64,000 nucleotides of DNA, taken from contig OX335655.1 of NCBI GenBank assembly GCA_946894095.1, positions 5,828,001 to 5,892,000 of the forward strand. The letters are read 5' to 3'. The position numbers were made by a program, and so were the translations under genes. The notes beneath the pieces were generated by a model. That model was given only the letters and a program-made list of their open reading frames with translations, did not search any database and was not told the DNA's origin. Shown here in pieces: positions 10,447-21,000 of the stretch. Each line of letters opens with the position of its first letter. Positions within the stretch are counted from its first letter, which is position 1. The DNA is from Incurvaria masculella (taxonomy: Eukaryota; Arthropoda; Insecta; Lepidoptera; Incurvariidae).

Positions 10447-13400
10447 TTTTTTTTTTTTTTTATGTAAAGCGCGGCATATGGCGTACGCCAGGACCTCTTA
10501 AGGTGCCCGACGACGCCCATGAGCTTTCGAACTTTCGGGGCTGCGAAAACCATGCCGGCCGGCCAGGTGCTTCTTCACACCATGTTTGAAGGAACCCAGG
10601 TGGTACTTAAGGGGAAATAACACGGCAGGGAGTGCGTTCCATAGTTTACCGACCCTATAGATAAAGGACCTAGAGGATCGGTTGGTTCTAATTTTTGGAA
10701 TGTCGACAGTGTACGGGTGCATTTCCTGCCTGTTCCGTGTTGTGCGATGGTAGAAAGGGGACGGAGGGACAGCGTTATGCAGCTCCGATGAACATTCTCC
10801 ATGGTAAAGACGGTAGAACACAGAGAGAGACCCAACATCCCTTCGGAGTTGGAGGGTCTCTAGATTCAAAGACACCTCGGGATCGTCGACGAGACGCACG
10901 GCCCGACGCTGTATCGAGTCCAGGGAGCCAAGCAGGTGCTGAGCTGAGCCGTCCCACAAATGCGAGCAGTACTCCACGCAAGACCTTATCTGCGCTTTAT
11001 AAAGGAGCAGTTTTTGGTCAGGCGTGAAATACTGTCGTACCCTGTTAAGAACTCCCAGCTTTTTAGAGGCAAGCTTGGCTTTATCCTCGATATGGCGTCC
11101 GAAATTTAGGTTATGCGTCAGGTCGACCCCAAGTATCCCTATATGTTCGTCAATACGTAGAGTTGCTCCCTGGAAAGTCGGAGCCACACTGAACGGAGTA
11201 CGCTTCGCACTGAACACGCACGCCTGTGTCTTGCTCGCGTTAAACTCGACGAGGTTCTGGAGACCCCATTCGGAAACTTTTTCCAGGGTCTCTTCGAGTC
11301 TAACAACGAGGCGCCGCCTATTCTCCTCCACTTCAGCCCGGCTTGCGGTCTGGTGACTGGTGTACCTGGCTAGTACTGTGCTGTCGTCTGCGTAGCAGTC
11401 AATGTCGCCCAAATTAAGCAGATCATTAATTTGAACCAGAAAGAGGGTCGGGGACAGCACAGAGCCCTGCGGCACGCCGGCATTCACAGACATGGCTTCG
11501 GAGCAACATCCGTCAACCAAGACTTTTATGCTGCGGCCATGCAGGAAGTCGGCGATCCAGTCACACAGCTCGGGTGGCAGGCCATAGGAGGGCAGCTTGG
11601 AAAGCAGTGCCTTGTGCCAGACCCGGTCAAATGCTTTCGCGATATCCAGGCCGATAGCCATACCTTCGCCATGATTTTCGAGCGCATCACCCATCTCATG
11701 TGAGACGTGAACTAGGAGATCCCCAGCAGATCGATTCCGACGGAAGCCGTATTGACGATCGCTGAGCAGTTCATTGCTCTCTAGATACTTCATCAGCTGT
11801 GAGTTAATGATGCGCTCCATCACTTTGCAGAGAAGAGAGGTAATGGCTATGGGACGGTAGTTGGCCGGGTCTGATCGATCGCCTTTTTTAGGCACGGGCT
11901 GAACGTTGGCCGATTTCCAAGCTGCGGGCACACATCCAGTGGAGTACGATAGGCGGTAAAGGCGGGTAAGGACAGGAGCTAATTCCGGAGCACATTTCTT
12001 CAACACCAGCGCAGGAATGCCATCAGGGCCACTCGCCTTCCTGGAATCTAGGGCGAAGAGCTCACGCCGTACAACTCCCTGGCGGAATTGTATGCTCGGC
12101 ATAGAGACTCCGCACCCAGGAATGGCAGGCGGAATGGAGCCACCATCATCCAGGCGAGAATTCGCCGAAAAGATGTCCACCAGAAGGTTGGCCTTCTCTT
12201 TGGCGGAAAAAGCGAGTGATCCGTCAGGCTGCTGCAATGGTGGAAGTGAGGAGCGGCAGAAATTCGCTTCGACAGATTTGGCAAGGGACCAGAATTGACG
12301 GCTCCCAGTCGGGTGGCTGATCAACTTCTCGCCAATTCTGCCGATATGCTCGAACTTCGCTCTGGCAATTACTCTCTTACTGGATCTGGAGGTTACGTTA
12401 AGAGCTTGTTTCAGCGCTTTTACGTCTGGGTCACGCCGTGTTCGCGCACGGGACCATGCACGGTGGGCCGCGTTCTTAGTAGAACAAGCGGCCGCACATT
12501 CCGCGTTAAACCATGGCTGGCTTTTGCCACCGAGGGATTTGGTGGAGCTGGGAATAAAAAGCTCCATAGCTCCCGTGATCACCTCGGAAACGGCATTCGC
12601 ACAGCTCGACGGATCCATAGCGCTGAAACAGAGCTCTCTCCAAGGGAAGGAGGAGAAGTGTTCTCGCATTCCGTCCCAATCTGCCGACTCATAATGCCAC
12701 ACCAGACGCGTGCCGGGCGCACGTTTCTCAGTCTGGGTGTGTGGCACAGTTGACCTCACCAGGCAATGATCAGATGACCCCAAGGGGGCAAGCACCGACA
12801 CCTTATACCCGGCGGGTTTGGTGGTCAGCAGAAGATCCAGTAAGGAGGACGCATCACCTGCTCGATCTGGGATACGCGTATGTTGCGTCACCAATTGAGT
12901 CAGGTTGTGCGCCAAGGCGAAGTTACGCACAGCCCTACCAGCAAAGTCAGTCTTCTCGGAGCCTAGCCACAACGCATGGTGCGCGTTGAAATCTCCCAGA
13001 AAGACCAACTCCGCTGAGGGGAACCTTGCCTGTGCATCGTCTGCCGCTTTGCTCATGTACACGAGAAGTCGAGTAACCTCCCTGTCCCCGTTGTGCGGTC
13101 TGTACAGACACGCGTACAGCCGCGTGTCCGTCCCCATGTCAACATGGACCCAAAGCACAGAGTGTTCGGGGTCCTCCATGCAATGAAGACGGCGACAACA
13201 AATATCAGACCTGACGAACAGGCATACCCCGGCCTTCGGACGGAAGGATTCCTCCAGAGTAAAACCGGGATAGTGCAGGTACGACGTGTCGGCAGGTCGT
13301 GATATTTGTGTCTCCGTAAGAAAAAGCATGGCCGGCTTCGTCTGTTCCAGGTGCAGGTGCACGGCATTCAGGTTTGTGTGCAGCCCCCGTATGTTCGCGA

Positions 13401-14030
13401 AATCTACGCGAAAAGTGCCGGGGTTGTGCACCGCTGAATATACGTTTTTCTTTGTTGGTGTCATTGCATGGTTGTGTGGTGTGAGGTTGCACAGGGGACA
13501 AGTAGCGAAGATTTGTGGTCAAAGCGCAACTCTGTGGCTTCGTCACTGTCTGCCTGGGATAGTGAGAAACCGACACGATGGACGGAAGGGCCCCCGGTCC
13601 CCCCCGGAAGTGGCCGCCGGGACCCCGGCAGTCCGGTCACCAACCGGCACGACGGACCACTCCGAGATTATGCGCCGAGTGATGGTGCAGCCTTCTGTGT
13701 TGGTTAGACACAGACCGGGCCCTGAACTACTCGGCGGGCGGGCAGCGGGACACCCGTTTCACCAGGTCTCCCTGGCCATCGTGTCGATCACTTACTCCCA
13801 AGCAGTGATTTAGCTTTAGAGTCACTGGACCACTCCTCTTCGCCCCTAAATCCCCCTTGCTACTGGGTCCTCGGGATTCACGCCGGAACACAGCGAACTG
13901 CTTGGCGGTGCGACTTATCACCGAGTGTGGTGGCGTACCCAGTCGACCTGGCGGTCTACCACACGCTGGATCCCTTAGTCGCCTCTTACGACATGCACGG
14001 GAAGACATGCAATGGGCCCATTTGTATTCT
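10447..14030 (-). mobile_element. non-LTR retrotransposon (LINE), largely intact
   Basis: The element reads on the minus strand. Its 3' end is the A tract complementary to the T run at about 10447-10461, and its EN-RT ORF is intact. Upstream of that ORF, 13465-14030 is GC-rich and contains a GTCGTAAGAGGCGACTAAGG block also found in pieces elsewhere; I take it as the 5' region, but the 5' boundary and target duplication were not found. No separate ORF1 was recognised. The clade is probably in the Jockey/CR1 group; this rests on general domain layout only. Confidence 0.7.
10498..13464 (-). CDS. LINE endonuclease-reverse transcriptase (988 aa)
   Basis: The protein nicks target DNA and copies the element's RNA at the nick. 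Residues 1 to about 235 form an AP-like endonuclease: FANIRGL near the start, a TETQI block, FLGDFNAHHALW in the middle and a GSSDHCLV block near its end. A reverse transcriptase follows, with SGPDGIPA, NYRPIAI, GVPQGSVLSPTLF and the catalytic CYADDSTV. The C-terminus carries KLWNALP and a lysine-rich tail, as in Jockey/CR1-type elements. The ATG at 13464 precedes the endonuclease closely, so it fits as start. The frame is unbroken over 988 codons, so the copy looks recent. The family name is left open. Confidence 0.85.
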   Translation of the reverse strand: MTPTKKNVYSAVHNPGTFRVDFANIRGLHTNLNAVHLHLEQTKPAMLFLTETQISRPADTSYLHYPGFTLEESFRPKAGVCLFVRSDICCRRLHCMEDPEHSVLWVHVDMGTDTRLYACLYRPHNGDREVTRLLVYMSKAADDAQARFPSAELVFLGDFNAHHALWLGSEKTDFAGRAVRNFALAHNLTQLVTQHTRIPDRAGDASSLLDLLLTTKPAGYKVSVLAPLGSSDHCLVRSTVPHTQTEKRAPGTRLVWHYESADWDGMREHFSSFPWRELCFSAMDPSSCANAVSEVITGAMELFIPSSTKSLGGKSQPWFNAECAAACSTKNAAHRAWSRARTRRDPDVKALKQALNVTSRSSKRVIARAKFEHIGRIGEKLISHPTGSRQFWSLAKSVEANFCRSSLPPLQQPDGSLAFSAKEKANLLVDIFSANSRLDDGGSIPPAIPGCGVSMPSIQFRQGVVRRELFALDSRKASGPDGIPALVLKKCAPELAPVLTRLYRLSYSTGCVPAAWKSANVQPVPKKGDRSDPANYRPIAITSLLCKVMERIINSQLMKYLESNELLSDRQYGFRRNRSAGDLLVHVSHEMGDALENHGEGMAIGLDIAKAFDRVWHKALLSKLPSYGLPPELCDWIADFLHGRSIKVLVDGCCSEAMSVNAGVPQGSVLSPTLFLVQINDLLNLGDIDCYADDSTVLARYTSHQTASRAEVEENRRRLVVRLEETLEKVSEWGLQNLVEFNASKTQACVFSAKRTPFSVAPTFQGATLRIDEHIGILGVDLTHNLNFGRHIEDKAKLASKKLGVLNRVRQYFTPDQKLLLYKAQIRSCVEYCSHLWDGSAQHLLGSLDSIQRRAVRLVDDPEVSLNLETLQLRRDVGSLSVFYRLYHGECSSELHNAVPPSPFYHRTTRNRQEMHPYTVDIPKIRTNRSSRSFIYRVGKLWNALPAVLFPLKYHLGSFKHGVKKHLAGRHGFRSPESSKAHGRRRAP

Positions 14031-14035
14031 TTTAA

Positions 14036-14130
14036 CGTGCCGGTACCCACACAGCACATGTGCCGGTACCCACACAGCACAACGTGCCGGTACCCACACA
14101 GCACAACGTGCCGGTACCCACACAGCACAT
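14036..14130. repeat. minisatellite, 4 units of about 24 bp
   Basis: GTGCCGGTACCCACACAGCAC is repeated four times in tandem, with units separated by AACGT, AT or A. It lies just beyond the putative 5' end of the LINE and makes a spurious repeated frame on the minus strand. Confidence 0.8.
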
Positions 14131-14373
14131 TTCAGCTGTCTTTGAGATAAGTTTAATCACGAAAAGTCATTTTCGTACCTCACAACAGGTAAGGTCGTAT
14201 AATCATCTATAATATTAATGAAGACAGAATAATTCTAGGAAATGTTAACTAAAGGGATGTATTTAGAATTCAAATTCGATTACAGTCATATGCACTTTTT
14301 CCACACCACCTCCCGCGGAAAATCACATCTTTACTAAAATGCATGCTCATTATCAATGATGTCCCATGCCTAA

Positions 14374-14542
14374 GCTCCGATTGCACGAAGAGACATTTGA
14401 GTTAGTCAATCATCAAACACATCACTTCTAGTGAACCGCATGGAGTTGACTCAGCTCCCTTCCATACTGTCCATAAAAAGTGACTTGTTTAATCATATGT
14501 TGATGTTGTTTTTGATTTTATGTCCTTTCGTGCACTCGGCCC
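14374..14542 (-). mobile_element. Harbinger-like MITE, copy 3
   Basis: Inverted relative to the copies at 7872 and 8033: starts GCTCCGATTGCACGAAGAGA and ends CTTTCGTGCACTCGGCCC. TAA flanks both ends (14371-14373, 14543-14545), supporting a 3-bp target duplication. Confidence 0.65.
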
Positions 14543-14629
14543 TAAGTGTGGCAATATACACCAATAAAAGCAACTTGTCAATGTATTAAGTGGATCTCCA
14601 GTTTTTAATGTAATTAAGATAGTCGTTAC

Positions 14630-15325
14630 CACGGAGGATAGAGATAGAGAGGAGATGGTCTAAGCAAACTGGGTCTGTGTCCACCAAGTGGGTCGTTACG
14701 TCACAGCCCACGTGATAAAGAAGGCGTGGCTCAGCGACATTCGCGACATGGTGCTGGCGGTGTTAGGTTGTGGTACAATATTATGGTCTTCGGCGCAATT
14801 TTCGGCAAACAGTCGATTACACGATGAGATTTTGTGTAAAATGTTGGAAACATTACACAGGACTAAATAATCTAAAGTTTGTAGGTGGAATTACGTTTTA
14901 TTTGTCAGTTTTTTATAATTTGAGTCAATATTCGAGCATTGTATCGATGTATCGCTCTTGTTAAGTGCCGATAGATGGCGCGCAATCATTTTCGTTTTAC
15001 GGTAAGGAATTTTAATGACATTTTTAAATTAAAATTATTTGAATCCGCGCGAAGGCATAGATTTAAATTTCTAAGATTTTTTTATAGAAAAAACGCTCAG
15101 TAAAATTTCGGCGCCATCTAGTTGTAGTCTTGTAACCACTAAGAATAGCTCTCGGAATAGCTGCTACCAGAATATCGTTTCTTCCGGTAGATGGATTTCG
15201 CAAAAATGGGCGGTGCATGACCCCACCATGAAGCGATTTTCCCCCCCGCTTCCCCGCACAGTGTCATGCTGCGATCCTTAGTAATATGAGTTAAAAACAT
15301 CTCCTCTCTCCTTCTATCCTCCGTG
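14630..15325. mobile_element. hAT-like non-autonomous transposon with 8-bp TSD
   Basis: A 696-base element has inverted ends: the left begins CACGGAGGATAGAGATAGAG and the right is its near-perfect inverse, ending ATCCTCCGTG. GTCGTTAC flanks it exactly on both sides (14622-14629, 15326-15333). An exact 8-bp duplication fits hAT (P and some other superfamilies also give 8 bp). No transposase frame is present. Confidence 0.72.
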
Positions 15326-15333
15326 GTCGTTAC

Positions 15334-16250
15334 CCTATCAATTCCCATACTACGGGCGATAACAAATATAGAGTTATCTTTTTATTGTCATTTCAGATTT
15401 TTTGTTACTGAAATATATAGAAATTTACATAAAAACAAAAACTTAGTATCAAGCTTACTCAAGTTATTAAAATTGTTTGATTAAAATCTGACAACTTTTA
15501 GGGGTTGGGAACCGTTAGGTCATGAAAGACGATTTCGCTAGTTTCATTCGCAGTCGACCTCCGATATTATGCCTTGGCCAATGGACCAAGAAATAATTTC
15601 TTTAAATTTTCAAATCTCAGAGCCCCTTTACCGGCACGACAGTCTTAATTGAGATTATTATTTCGTTTTATCACACATATATTTTTTCCTAATAATTGAC
15701 TTGATAGTTTATGAATATAATTATATTAAACTCAACACTTAAGAGGTCGTAATTAGAAGAAAATATTGCCTTATAGGGCAAACAAAAGGAGACAATACAA
15801 AATGAAGAACTCGCAAAACATTAGTCAATGAGGAACACCGGGCAACACTATAGGTCGTAGCTCGCCGCCAGCGAGCATGGGAGGTCAGAAGTAGCCATCG
15901 AAATTGTTTTGGCGGCGGAGTAGCCACGAGTTGGTGGCAAAAGGTCACACTAAAGTATGAGATTATTAGTTTGAGATCAGCAAGGGCCTATTTTACCATC
16001 GTTACAAAAACTCGCCCGTATCGCAAGTACGCCATAACGTGCAGCACCTTATCATAAAAACAGCATGAGTATAAATCAACTTCAGCATATTTTGGGAACC
16101 GCTGCTCTAGGCGGTAAGCAATGGGTCGAAATTTGTATCTCGGGGTGAACACAGTACTTACACAAATACATTTTGCAAACACAGTATGCTTGAAAGTAGA
16201 TTTCCCTGACAATCATTAAAATTATGAAGAATATTACACGACATACGCCC
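15334..16250. other. no gene recognised
   Basis: AT-rich DNA, with a short GC-rich patch near 15860-15925. No coding, RNA or repeat feature could be supported. Confidence 0.4.
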
Positions 16251-16255
16251 GGTTC

Positions 16256-16362
16256 CACCACCTCCAGCTACAAAAATCCCAAAGTTATCTTTCGGTTACA
16301 TCATACAAATATGCAATGCAGCCGAAAGTTAACTATCAGATTTCAGGTAACTGGAGGTGGTG
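16256..16362 (+). mobile_element. small hairpin element, copy 1
   Basis: About 107 bases whose two halves pair: CACCACCTCCAGCTAC at the left and GTAACTGGAGGTGGTG at the right, with AAGTTATCTTTCGGTTACA against AGCCGAAAGTTAACTATC inside. A second copy in the opposite orientation is at 44046-44146. It looks like a very short MITE. Confidence 0.65.
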
Positions 16363-16577
16363 AAAACAGGGGATAGTCAATTTAATGTCTCCCCATGACC
16401 GATCCGTGAGATTATTATAACATTTTTTTTTTTCATCCACACGTCAGAAACACATGCAAAATGGATTGCACCAATGTCATTTTGCTACAGTCTTATTATA
16501 TTCTTTTATCAAACCATAGTTTCACTTATTTAATATTATTTATCATATCGTATGGTAATCTAATTTAATAGCATTAA

Positions 16578-17118
16578 GGTGGCCCAACCCGCTCATATCC
16601 CCATACAAAAGGGGAAAGAAGATCACGCCTATATTTCTTATCAGAGATCCAAAATTTTGCTTAAAATAGCTTTATTTGATTGAACTAGATGTCTGATGAC
16701 CATTGGCATTGTAAAATTGTGTTTGGTTTCCAAGTTATAACGTCCGAAAGTTCGGATTTTTCGCGCGTTTTATACAATAACTTTGGACGTGGATTACGCA
16801 ATGATAAAGTAAGAACATCTTAAAAAGATTAGGCATCAGACATAGCTTATTTAATCAAGATTTATAATCTATTTGGTTTTTATTAGATTTTTGACTACAG
16901 CAGTCGTGGTTTACTTTTAGCTATAAGTCGTTTTGAAATTAAAATTTTCGTAAATCTTACCAAATCATACACTATGCACATTGTTTTTTTGTGGACAGGT
17001 TGCATCTTCCTCATCACGGAGCCTGTCTTATTCTTAGAAACAGAGAAGGTCCCAGAGCGCAACAGCACGGTTTTGTACCGTGCCCGCAAATGAGTTGAGG
17101 CCGCCGGGTTGGGCCACC
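16578..17118 (+). mobile_element. piggyBac-like MITE, copy 2
   Basis: 541 bases with GGTGGCCCAACCCGC and its inverse at the ends, and TTAA on both sides (16574-16577, 17119-17122). Same orientation and nearly the same length as the copies at 8540 and 54928. Confidence 0.72.
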
Positions 17119-17220
17119 TTAATTTAAGAATCGAATTTTAACGTGATGAAGAGCATTTTGTATGTAGCGGTAAGATTACTCTGTACCAATGCCTAATTAT
17201 GTGTCAATAAGTTATTTGAT

Positions 17221-17511
17221 TTGATTTCAGAAAGGAGTGCCAAGATCGTTTGGACATATGGAATGATGGATGACGAAAAAAATACGAAACAAATTTACAG
17301 AACAGAAGCGAGCGGAAGTGTCGTGCTCGGACAGCCTAGGAGAACGTACCACGACCAAATCGATGTAATTCTTGCTAAAGGTCTGGTACGTAGCACCCGT
17401 AATCATAGAGCATGTATGAAAAGATGTATGTTTGTAGAAGAAGCGAAAGAGGTGTGTTGTGATCATACCGTATGGCGCTCTATCATCTCTGCCTCCGGGA
17501 AATGGGCGTGA
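17221..17511 (+). pseudogene. possible LINE ORF2 C-terminal fragment
   Basis: The frame includes GQPRRTYHDQIDVILAKG and then CMKRCMFVEEAKEVC, which resembles the C-terminal tail of some LINE reverse transcriptases. There is no catalytic domain and no start that would suit a gene. I treat it as a retroelement remnant downstream of PNLDC1. Confidence 0.35.
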
Positions 17512-17891
17512 AGGTATGTATGTATGTTTGTACTTATTTAATGTATGATCAAACAGAGCAACCCATGGTATACCTACACTCGTACTCTTAGCGAGTACGA
17601 AGCTACATGGGAATTTTCCTGAAATATTTGTTACTCTCACTAGTATGTTGTTGTCACAAGCTAGTACTAACATGACTCTTTATACCGTGATGTACAAAGA
17701 ATATGGAATAAAAGCCGGGCCTAGGCTCCTAAAATATCAGTAAACATGCATCAATGAAGATATAATGTTAATTTATCATGATGCAAGCCCCGGAAGCCCG
17801 GATTCAAAGCGGCAACATTGACGTGTGAAAAAGATACCCACAAGAGCCCGTCAAATCAACATGCACAGTGGCAACATTCAAGACGCACGCA

Positions 17892-18035
17892 TCACACCGT
17901 GCCCACGTAGACGGCGATGAGCAGAGAGAGACAGACGAGTAAGATGGGTACGCACACGAGCGCTTGCCGCCGGTACACCTCGAGCCGCTCCTTGCTGAGC
18001 CAGTGCGTCTGCTTTGCGCCCGCCGCCACCGCTGT
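17892..18035 (-). CDS. PNLDC1: PNLDC1 exon 11, C-terminal membrane anchor
   Basis: Acceptor GCCGACAG. It encodes [20 protein letters not shown], then a hydrophobic helix ([20 protein letters not shown]) and a three-residue tail before TGA. This tail anchor separates PNLDC1 from PARN. Confidence 0.85.
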   Translation of the reverse strand, partial: TAVAAGAKQTHWLSKERLEVYRRQALVCVPILLVCLSLLIAVYVGTV

Positions 18036-21000
18036 CTGTCGGCGAACAAACACATTGTTACACGAGACGAAAAACGGATCGGTCTTGCCAGGTTTGGAAG
18101 TGGCTTTTGTTGCCAACACAAGGTGCAGAATAGGAAGATAGCTTTAGGGGGCATGCTTCGCCACGCCGGCCGCAGTAGCTATAAAGATATAGCCAGCAGA
18201 AGAGGTGGGTACCTCTGCCTGGTGGAGCTGATAGAGTGTGACTGTGATGCTGTTGGAGACGCGCTTTGCCACGCCGTCCCCGGCAGCTAGAAAGATAAAG
18301 CCAGTAGAAGATGTGAGTACCTTCGCCTGGTAGGGCTGGTATCACTGGGTAGGCGCGCTTCGCCACTCCAGAAGGTGCAGAATAGGAAGATAGCTTTAGG
18401 GGGCATGCTTCGCCACGCCGGCCGCAGCGGCTATAAAGATATAGCCAGTAGAAGAGGTTGGTACCTTCGCCTGGTGGAGCTGGTAGGGTGTGACAGTGAT
18501 GCTGCGGGAGACGCACTTTGCCACGCTGCCGCAGCAGCTATAAAGATATTAGCCAGTACAAGGGGTAGTTGTACCTTCGCCTGGTAGAGCTGGTAGGGTG
18601 TGTCGGTGAAGCTGCAGAGGGCGCGCTGCGCCAGGCCGCCCGCAGCAGCTATAAAGATATTAGCCAGTAGAAGGGGTAGTTGTACCTTCGCCTGGTGGAG
18701 CTGGTAGGGTGTGTCGGTGAAGCTGCGGAGGGCGCGCTGCGCCAGGCCGCCCGCAGCAGCTATAAAGATATTAGGCAGTAGAAGGGGTAGTTGTACCTTC
18801 GCCTGGTGGAGCTGGTAGGGTGTGCCGGTGAAGCTGCGGAAGGCGCGCTGCGCCAGGCCGCCCGCAGCAGCTATAAAGATATAGCCAGTAGAAGAGGTTG
18901 GTACCTTCGCCTGGTGCAGCTGGTAGGGCGTGACGGTGACGCTGCGTGGGGCGCGCTGTGCCAGGCCGCGGGCGGCGGCGCGCGCCTGATCTCGCCGCGA
19001 CAACGACACCAGCGCGCTCTCCTCATCCACGAAGTTCACGAACACGGGACCTGCGACCAATGGGATCTAATGTCAAGTGCCCTGTAGGCTGGGATCAACG
19101 CCTGTGTGTCTCTGGCATTTAATTTTAGAACAGCTCTTATCTCAGGGCCGCGAAAGCTTGCTTCCCATGCTAGAGGTCATGGGTTCAATACCCGCTGTTC
19201 ATGCAACACTTTCTCCGAGTTGGATAAGTGAATATCGTCAGGAATGCGAGCAGAACCCGCAGTCTCAGTTGTCACCTAAATTGGCGTTTACGCCATACCG
19301 ATCGACTGGCGTTTTCAAATGTATGGAGAAATTGAGGAGCGCGCGAGTTACGCTGCCAGTACTAACGATTCCCATACATTCTGCAGCGTCAACATCACGC
19401 CACCAATCATTCGATCGGTGAAGCATGACCAAATAAGGCAATGTGTTGCGCCTTCCTGGGAAATGCATGGCTAGCACTTTATTAGCATAAATACCCTCAG
19501 CTCCTTAGAACCATTGATATTTTCTGATTGTCATTCACGCCGTGTCCACGTCTCTAATAAAGTATTTTAAATTAATCTTTGCTTTTTAAAAAGGCGTTCC
19601 CGTGACTCGTGAACTTAACTGGCGCAGCCGGTAGGATTTTGCTACCTGGCGCGTTGTGGAACATAAGACTTTGATCCGTAACACGCTGGCGGTGTTTTAA
19701 CATCTAAGTGCAACAGACCTACAAATAAATAAATAAATTAAGTTCAAACAATTAAAGGACCTGTGAAAAGTGTGGACAGTGCTAGGCTACTTCTGGAGCA
19801 GAGGGGGAGTATCAGCAACAGCACAACCACAGCATCAGCAGCAGTCCAGGGTAGCAGTGCAGATAGTATTGCTGGACATCAGGCGGAGGACAACAATATC
19901 CACATTCCTCTCGGTGGAGCATGGGAGTAACGGGGTCTTTGTGAGTAAAACTTTTCACTATCCCGCACACCTTCCTTTACAACTCCTCCTTGGAATAGTA
20001 TATGTGTCTTGCGAGGTAAAATTCCTTGACAGGTCACCCCACCCTTGCATCGGGTTTATTTTTTTTTCTCTCCCTTAAAATCATCTTGATAAAACCCTCA
20101 AGGAAAAATGGCTGAAGAAAATATTAGACTCGTTCCAGCAGAGATCGCCAAAATAATACCTACATTTGACGGTGATCAAACTCAACTAAATATTTTTATT
20201 AGTAAGTGCGAGTACATACTAAACACTTTCGCAGGTGGTGCCCAACAAAACTTATATATCTACCACCTGCTTACGAGTAAATTGAAGGGACCGGCAGCGG
20301 CCCTCATTGGAGAATCCGAAGAGTTCCTTAGCTGGGAACAGCTGAAAAACCTGTTAAAACAGCACTTTGGCGACCCTAGGAGTGAGGAGTGCCTCGCCTT
20401 AGAGCTGGAATCGCTAAAAATTTATTCAGGCGAAAGTTACAACGATTTTTGCAACCGCGTGCAAAAAACAAAAAATACATTAATTTGCAAGGTGAACCAA
20501 GAAATAACAGAGGCCAACATGCGCCAGAGCAAACAATCAATTTATAACAACACGGCGCTAAACGTATTTCTATACAACCTCACCCCTGCCCTGGTTAGGC
20601 AAGTAAGGTTAGGATCACCGAAAACCCTTGAAGATGCCCTGCGCATAGTCTTAGAAGAAGTTAATTTCAAAAAAATATACGACGCAAAAAACAAACCTCA
20701 AACCGGTATAACGAAACCCCAGTTTGGAAATCGTCCCCAAACATCAGCGGGACCCTCGAATGTTCTACCACGTTACCAAAACGGTGAAAATAAAAAATAT
20801 TTTCCTCAACAAACAATGCGCACAATCAATATGCCTTCAAACTTTAGACAGGGTAGCAACCAATACCGCACTCATTCCCAACCCCCGAGAGCAGTTGAAG
20901 GACAGATGCGCAGTACACAATTCAGACATCAGCAAACAGGAGCACCGACGGACGCAACAATGCGATCTCTCCCACCACGGCAACCTTCCCGACAGGTCTA

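Noticed and set aside
13205..14128. Several frames on both strands upstream of the LINE ORF
   Set aside because: The GC-rich 5' region and the 24-bp minisatellite produce open frames by composition; none has ORF1-like coiled-coil or zinc-knuckle features.
14036..14130. CRISPR array
   Set aside because: Units are nearly contiguous 24-bp repeats without unique spacers, in an animal genome; it is a minisatellite.
17701..17720. AATAAA at 17707 as the PNLDC1 poly(A) signal
   Set aside because: It is on the plus strand, whereas PNLDC1 is on the minus strand.
18058..18516. A second protein encoded by the tandem array
   Set aside because: The frames are repeats of the exon 10 end in shifted registers, with no start context or splice support apart from PNLDC1.
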